A DNA stretch of 64,000 nt from 'Nostoc azollae' 0708 (lineage in GTDB: Bacteria; Cyanobacteriota; Cyanobacteriia; Cyanobacteriales; Nostocaceae): positions 1,349,501 to 1,413,500 of the forward strand of contig NC_014248.1 in the NCBI RefSeq assembly GCF_000196515.1, given 5' to 3'. The notes under the pieces are model-generated. The model was not told where the DNA came from, made no database searches, and saw only the letters and a program-made list of their open reading frames with translations. Position numbers and translations under genes: made by a program. The stretch's first letter is position 1; every line of letters starts with the position of its first letter. This document shows, piece after piece, positions 59,118-64,000 of this stretch.

Positions 59118-59533
59118 TTTTATCTATCGTTATATAGGTTATATTTTTATTTCTACCAGAATACGAGTCCCAAAAACTTCACCTGCTTCAATTATCTCCA
59201 CTACTTTACTATTAACTTATATAATCCTGTCAGACAAAATTAAAGTTATTGCGACTGCAACGGTACATACCCTAACAGATATAGTAATTCTAAATTATTC
59301 ATTAATAACGAGATATCTGACCTATTTAAAAAGTTGGGTATCTGAGCCATTAATATCAAAAATCCTCAGATATTTCTAGACAAAAATATATTGATTATGT
59401 CCATGTGATTGATATCAAACCCTTGATTTATTGATTTTTCTGGGAAAAATTATAAATAGGATTAATTGAGATCCAACCAACTCTTACTTCTAAGTTTCAG
59501 GAATTTCTAAATAGATATAAAGGAGGAATTCTC
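59118..59533. other. Intergenic region upstream of the His-rich peptide
   Basis: AT-rich, about 415 bp. It presumably contains the promoter of the peptide gene. I see no other gene. Confidence 0.45.
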
Positions 59534-59740
59534 ATGTCTAATATCACACTTTCTAACCTACTTCGTACTGGTTATGAACTATTTAATGACTCTACCAGCT
59601 TTTTGAATGAATTAGGTAATCAGGAAATACAAACTGTTGTGGGAGGAGGTTATTCTTGTCATTCTCATCACTACCATCACCATAAACACCACTCACATAT
59701 AGGTTACTCCCACCAATCCTATGATGGTAGCTGGTGGTAA
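59534..59740 (+). CDS. Histidine-rich peptide with a double-glyc­ine-type leader (candidate RiPP precursor)
   Basis: 68 aa, from ATG 59534 with a strong ribosome site AGGAGG (59521-59526). The first half (MSNITLSNLLRTGYELFNDS, FLNELGNQEIQTVVGG) looks like a leader: acidic and helical, ending ExIQTVVGG, as in double-glycine leaders cut by PCAT transporters. The rest, GYSCHSHHYHHHKHHSHIGY and SHQSYDGSWW, holds ten His, one Cys and a WW end. No maturase or transporter is adjacent. It could instead be a metal-binding peptide. It is intact with its own terminator. Confidence 0.6.
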   Translation: MSNITLSNLLRTGYELFNDSTSFLNELGNQEIQTVVGGGYSCHSHHYHHHKHHSHIGYSHQSYDGSWW

Positions 59741-59810
59741 ATAACTAATCATCATCACTTCCTGTTAATTAAGGATGAGAGATGGGCATAATTAAGAGCT
59801 ATTAAATTTT

Positions 59811-59846
59811 ATGGGAGAGTAATTAACACTACTCCCCCATTTGTTT
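59811..59846 (+). terminator. Terminator of the His-rich peptide gene
   Basis: ATGGGAGAGTA pairs with TACTCCCCCAT across an 8-nt loop with one mismatch and is followed by TTTGTTT. Confidence 0.65.
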
Positions 59847-59904
59847 ATATAAATTTAATCGGGATTAATTCTGGAAAATTCTGCGATACTAGCAGCTATT
59901 CTGT

Positions 59905-60243
59905 TTATCTATTCAATTTCCAGGGATAAACAAATTGTAAAAAATTTAACCGCCAGATCATAGCCGCTAAATTGGTCACTAAACAAGTGATTGCTAAAGC
60001 CAGCAAAATAAAAGTTGGCAACATCACCACACCAATCATGAACCAAGTATAAACGTGCAGCACCATTACAAAAGCAAACATACTAGCAAATCCAGCGGCT
60101 TGCCATACTTGAATTGTCGGGCGGTTTATGACTGTGAGGATAATTGTCAAGGATGTGGCAAGAATATTTGCTGGTATGAGAAAGGCACAAATACCTGAAC
60201 AGTTGGCGCGTGATATTTCAGCTAAGGTGTTGAAATCAATCAT
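59905..60243 (-). CDS. Small four-helix membrane protein
   Basis: 112 aa with four hydrophobic segments (CAFLIPANILATSLTIILTV, AAGFASMFAFVMVLHVYTWF, GVVMLPTFILLALAITCLV and a weaker one at the end). I do not recognise a named family. It is uninterrupted, with start MIDFNTLAEISRANCSGICA. Confidence 0.65.
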   Translation of the reverse strand: MIDFNTLAEISRANCSGICAFLIPANILATSLTIILTVINRPTIQVWQAAGFASMFAFVMVLHVYTWFMIGVVMLPTFILLALAITCLVTNLAAMIWRLNFLQFVYPWKLNR

Positions 60244-60424
60244 TAATTTGTGGCAATAAGATTAGCTTATGACTATAAGTTAACATTTATTTATTAAACT
60301 AGTTTAACCTTAGCATAATGTGAGTAATCACGTAAGGTATTTTACATTCTTTAAAGAATTAAGCCACCTCAAATTTACTTAAAGATATTTAATATATGGT
60401 GGCCATAGTCCACCATATATTAAA

Positions 60425-60826
60425 TTACCCCATCAAAATCACGGTATCAATAACGTGAATTACACCATTATCAGCATCAATATCTGCTGCTAAAACAGTG
60501 GCATTTTTGACTTCAAAACCATCATCACAATTAATTCTGATGGGAGAACCTTCCACAGAAGTCACTGTCCCCAATTTTGCCAAATCAGCCTTAGTCAGTT
60601 TTCCCGGCACGACATGATAAGTTAAAATCCGTGCTAACTGGGGAATATTTTGTAATAGAGTGGTGATAGTTCCTGGGGGTAATTTGGCAAAAGCGTCATC
60701 AGTCGGTGCAAAGACAGTGAATGGCCCAGGACTTTTTAAGGTTTCCACTAAACCAGCAGCTTGGACGGCAGCTACCAAAGTTTTAAACGCATTATTACTA
60801 ACCGCAATATCAACAATATCAGCCAT
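60425..60826 (-). CDS. Fasciclin (FAS1) domain protein
   Basis: 133 aa from ATG 60826, preceded by GAGGTG (the frame opens 3 codons earlier at a GTG). It is a single FAS1 domain: [40 protein letters not shown] (H1 box), [18 protein letters not shown] and [14 protein letters not shown] (H2 box). There is no signal peptide, so it is cytosolic or released by another route. The promoter side is now bounded by IS66 copy C about 70 bp upstream. It is intact. Confidence 0.92.
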   Translation of the reverse strand: MADIVDIAVSNNAFKTLVAAVQAAGLVETLKSPGPFTVFAPTDDAFAKLPPGTITTLLQNIPQLARILTYHVVPGKLTKADLAKLGTVTSVEGSPIRINCDDGFEVKNATVLAADIDADNGVIHVIDTVILMG

Positions 60827-60897
60827 TGATGTCACCTCAAATCAGTCAAAGGTCATAAACAATAGTAAATCATGTTTAAGTTTTCTAAATTAAAATC

Positions 60898-62414
60898 GCA
60901 TACCCTGAATACTTCGGGGGAAGAAGTTATTCAGGCATCCATGAGCAACCAAAAGGATTGAGAGCAGACTTTTCGTCAAGAATAGTCGCCAAATAGGGAA
61001 TATTACCAACCTTAGAAATGCGGTCACGAATATATTCAAAGAAGCTAATTCCCAACTTACGAGTAGTAGTAACAAGAGACATAAAAGTATCCCAAGTCTG
61101 AGTCCCTTCGAGAGTCTGAGTGGCATCACTAATATTACCTCGCTGCACCATAGTTCTAGCACCTAACTCAGCTGGGTTATTGTGCAAAGGCAATTCAGGA
61201 TGCTCTAAAACATAAAGCAACTCAGAAGTTTTGACCAGAGTTAATGGTTTTCGCCCATCCAATTGTTGATAACCACCACTGTCAGTGTGGAACAACTTCC
61301 AAAACTTATACCGGAGTCTATCTGCCGTTTGCTGACTGGGAGAATCTTGATCAGGGAGTAAGTCTCGGTAGTAATTCCAGAAATCATCCAGGAATTTATC
61401 TGAAACCTTTTGGTGACAAGCAATAAATGCACTTAACTTCTTATAATTTCTTCCTTCATGTACCCAAGAGAAAACGATATTATCAGTCAGTAACTTCAAT
61501 TGAGGAGGATCATCAAAGACCAGAGTTTGCACCACTGGCCAATCAGTTTCTTGATGATAGAAAGCAATAGCTACTGCTTCCATAATCCGAGTCCGTTGTT
61601 GTGAACCCAGTTTAGGCAGATGTGTACCCTACTGGGTACACATCTGCCTCACTCAAGATAGTTTCTTGAGGTAATACTTGGAGAGCATTTCTCCATTTAG
61701 TTGGTAGTTGAAAATGCTCCAGCAAGTCAATATTCTCTAGGAACTCTAACAACTTGCCTTGGGTCATGTTACCCCCATAGTACAATGTGATAATCAAGGT
61801 CTTTACTCCTAGACCGAATTCTTCCTCATAACCCCAAGGAGGTTCTGCTAAATAGGTTTTTCCTTCTCATGGTGAGTAGTATTTCTCTTTCCGGAATAGT
61901 ACGTTATCGGCTGTCAGGATGATGTCTTGGATGATTACTTCTTCATACCCTTTGAACTGCGCCTCTGCTGGCAGTAATTCTTGGGGATATTCTAGTATTT
62001 CTTCTCTGTCTATTTTAATCCCAGCCTTCTTACTGCCTTTGTTGTCCTTTTTTGGCGTTTGTCACTCTTTCTGCGATGAGTGATTACTTGTGAAGCCTTT
62101 TTGATTCTTGGCTTTTATCTCTGGCTGACCCTTTTCTCCCTTCAATCGGTTGTTTTCATCTCTTAACCCTTGATTTTCTGCCCATAATTCTTTTACTTCT
62201 AATTATTACTCCTCTATTAGATTCAGTCATATCTCTACTTTCTGAACCATGGATTCTCCTGCAATTCCTTTTCGCTCAATGCTTTGGAGCAACTCTGTTT
62301 GTGATAAATCTTTTGCTAAAATTTTTTGCCTCATGCCTCATATTTTATAACGCCCTGTGTCCCACCTTCAACTTTTTCTTTTTTTTCTCTTACCCCTACT
62401 TATTCTGCCGATAC
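60898..62414 (-). mobile_element. IS66-like element, copy C
   Basis: 1517 bp, minus strand, from GCATACCC to GCCGATAC. Transposase frames as in copies A and B, with a longer open middle (60927-61583). A local scramble at about 61621-61645 (GTGTACCCTACTGGGTACAC, a perfect palindrome) replaces the normal sequence. The outer flank AATTGAGT (62415-62422) is the complement of the ACTCAATT beside copy B. Confidence 0.82.
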
Positions 62415-64000
62415 AATTGAGTATTATACAAATCCTGGTGATGTTGTTTTGGATTCATTTTGCCGCTCAGGGATGACAGGAGTAGCGGCAACAGAAGTAG
62501 GACGTAAAGCTCTCCTATCGGATTTGTCTCCCGCAGCAGCATTTATAGCTTATAACTTAAACACACCGATAGATGCTGGTTTATATCTCAATGCCATTAA
62601 CGGGACTTCAACGAAAATCAAGTCCAAATCTAGCCCAAACTGGCTTTATAAGAAGGAAACACGTCCGGATTCCAGTTGAACCAATCAATAAATAGAAAAG
62701 ATATGGCTGTTCTAAACCCTTCTAAAGCTGCAGTAAAAGTATTCAAAGGTTTCTTAGCCCACCTTGGTCTTAATCCTCCAGTCCACTGATGGCAAATAAT
62801 AAAAGTGTAGGCACAGCAAACCAAAATAAAATGGCGCAGTCAACTGCTCTTATCTCCAACTTGATATTCGTTGAGTCCTAACCATCCCTTGGCTTTCCTG
62901 TAAACAACTACTACCCAATTTCTTTGACAATATGTATCAACTATCCAGGTGTGACAATTGATGAAGAAAAGTTGGTAATAAAGTAGTCAATATCAGTGGC
63001 TTGAGAGAAAGTTGAAGCGTTGATGAATATAGCAATCTTCCCCTTTCCACTTAAGGCTGATATTTCTACTTCTTTAGTTACTACCCATAATCTTTTGGGT
63101 TTATCTAACTCCAGTTCAATTTCTGTAAAAGCCTCTTGGGGTAAACTTTGTACTAATTCATCTAACCTGATTATTTGTGGACTATCCTCTTAGTCACTGG
63201 CAAGGACTTTGGGATTTTTAGCTAATCCTCCTCAATACTTTCAATTCCGATTTTCTATTTTTAATAAGAAAGATGTATTGTGTCCATATCCAGGATCTAT
63301 AATTACTATTCCTGGTTGATAACCACGGCTTAAGGTCAGATGTATTAATTTAATTCCTAACTCAGGTTTATTCTCAAATAGAGGGTCTTGTTTCCCTTTG
63401 GGTCAAGAATCACCGTGGTGATCTAACTCTATATCTAATGGTAAGCTTTTACTGCCATATAGATGTGTTGTTACTACTACTATCCCATTATCCCTTTTCC
63501 CAATTTCTCCAATATATTTTCTTCCTACTCCATCCCTAAAATTCCCCCTTTTTCTATGGACAGAATCATCAATTATTAAGCTAAATCCTCTGGTGATTCT
63601 CCTCTGACTACACTTGTTCATAATCTCTAACCGACGGTCATTGACTTGGGAACTGGACCAAGGTGCTTCATTTAAAAAGTGGTGTAATCGTTGGTAAGTC
63701 ACCCCTAGGGTATTCTCTGCCATTTAAAATAGGTTTTTTCTCTCACTTTCACCCAATCATCCCCCTAAATAATGTCTAAACTCTGTTCTTTCCCCTTGAT
63801 GAGTAAATACATCATCAAACCTTTAACACCATCTTTCAAACCATGGTGCCATTGCTGGGGCAGTGGTTTCTTTCATCAGCTTCTTTGAACGTGAAAGCTA
63901 CACCGAAAGCCCATTATACTCCTTTTTACTCTTAACTTTTGTTTAAGTCCTGTTAATGATATTTTAGATCGAGCAGCTTCTCTTGACAAAAAACTTTATA
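62415..64000 (+). pseudogene. DNA methyltransferase, middle and distal pieces, split by IS701-like copy 2
   Basis: After IS66 copy C the frame reads IEYYTNPGDVVLDSFCRSGM and TGVAATEVGRKALLSDLSPA, then AFIAYNLNTPIDAGLYLNAI. This is SAM motif I (DPFxGSGMTGVAA type, here DSFCRSG) of an N4/N6 methyltransferase. The IS at 62601-63952 follows. Excising it with one TTAA joins LYLNAIN to DILDRAASLDKKLY, which runs past the window edge. The N-terminal piece is at 42746-42815. The modified base cannot be decided from what is left. Confidence 0.8.
62601..63952 (-). mobile_element. IS701-like element, copy 2
   Basis: 1352 bp with ends CGGGACTTCAAC and (complement) CAGGACTTAAAC and the duplication TTAA (62597-62600, 63953-63956). 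Transposase fragments on the minus strand match copy 1 (MAENTLGVTYQRLHHFLNEA, SLIIDDSVHRKRGNFRDGVG, WTGGLRPRWAKKPLNTFTA). Confidence 0.82.

Overview
The window looks like the chromosome of a heterocyst-forming (Nostocales) cyanobacterium in advanced genome decay. Intact housekeeping genes (gnd, ycf66-like, ilvA, panE, hppD, a hydrogenase-maturation protease, a sucrose-phosphate-synthase-like glycosyltransferase) sit among long runs of genes carrying in-frame stops and frameshifts, and among many insertion sequences (IS66, IS630, IS5, IS701-like, ISKra4-like), group II intron debris and MITE-like repeats. The pseudogene load resembles that of the Azolla cyanobiont, but this assignment is an inference.

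The most important feature is a decayed type V-K CRISPR-associated Tn7-like transposon (CAST) at 2722-18429. It is bounded by a 5-bp target duplication (AGTGG at 2717-2721 and 18430-18434) and lies directly against the 3' end of tRNA-Ala(GGC). At both ends the motif AATTATTGTC lies exactly 22 bp from the terminus, in inverted orientation. From the tnsB side inwards it holds tnsB, tnsC, a defence cargo (AIPR abortive-infection gene, type III mod and res, HEPN-motif gene), group II intron debris, a replication-like fragment, cas12k, a tracrRNA-like block and one CRISPR repeat. The repeat is followed by a short spacer that still resembles the 5' part of the tRNA-Ala gene. tniQ was not found. Three further ISs have inserted into AIPR, res and cas12k.

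From 18.5 to 29.3 kb there are toxin-antitoxin remnants, panE, five mobile elements, a Rieske oxygenase (PaO-like) fragment and a hypothetical gene. From 29.3 to 34.1 kb an intact three-gene minus-strand operon encodes a membrane protein, an HMA/P2-type ATPase and a divergent MetK. From 34.3 to 40.5 kb there are stress-type genes (several broken), MITEs, a GT4 glycosyltransferase and ilvA. From 40.7 to 48.3 kb there are a truncated reverse transcriptase, an IS66 copy, ankyrin and SagB-like genes, a hydrogenase-maturation protease, a SET protein and a pentapeptide protein.

A second, unrelated degenerate CRISPR array lies at 48451-48667. Its leader and promoter are still recognisable, and an ISKra4-like copy abuts the leader. 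From 50 to 57 kb there are DUF1838, VOC, NYN-OST-HTH, SDR, hppD and HAD genes. From 57 to 64 kb there are alkA and a DNA methyltransferase, each split by an IS701-like element, a histidine-rich double-glycine peptide, and membrane and fasciclin proteins.

Several rearrangements can be read base by base. Removing one IS plus its duplication restores the reading frames of AIPR, cas12k, alkA and the methyltransferase. The N-terminal piece of the methyltransferase lies 20 kb away beside another IS66 copy, and the two flanks share the 8-bp duplication ACTCAATT.
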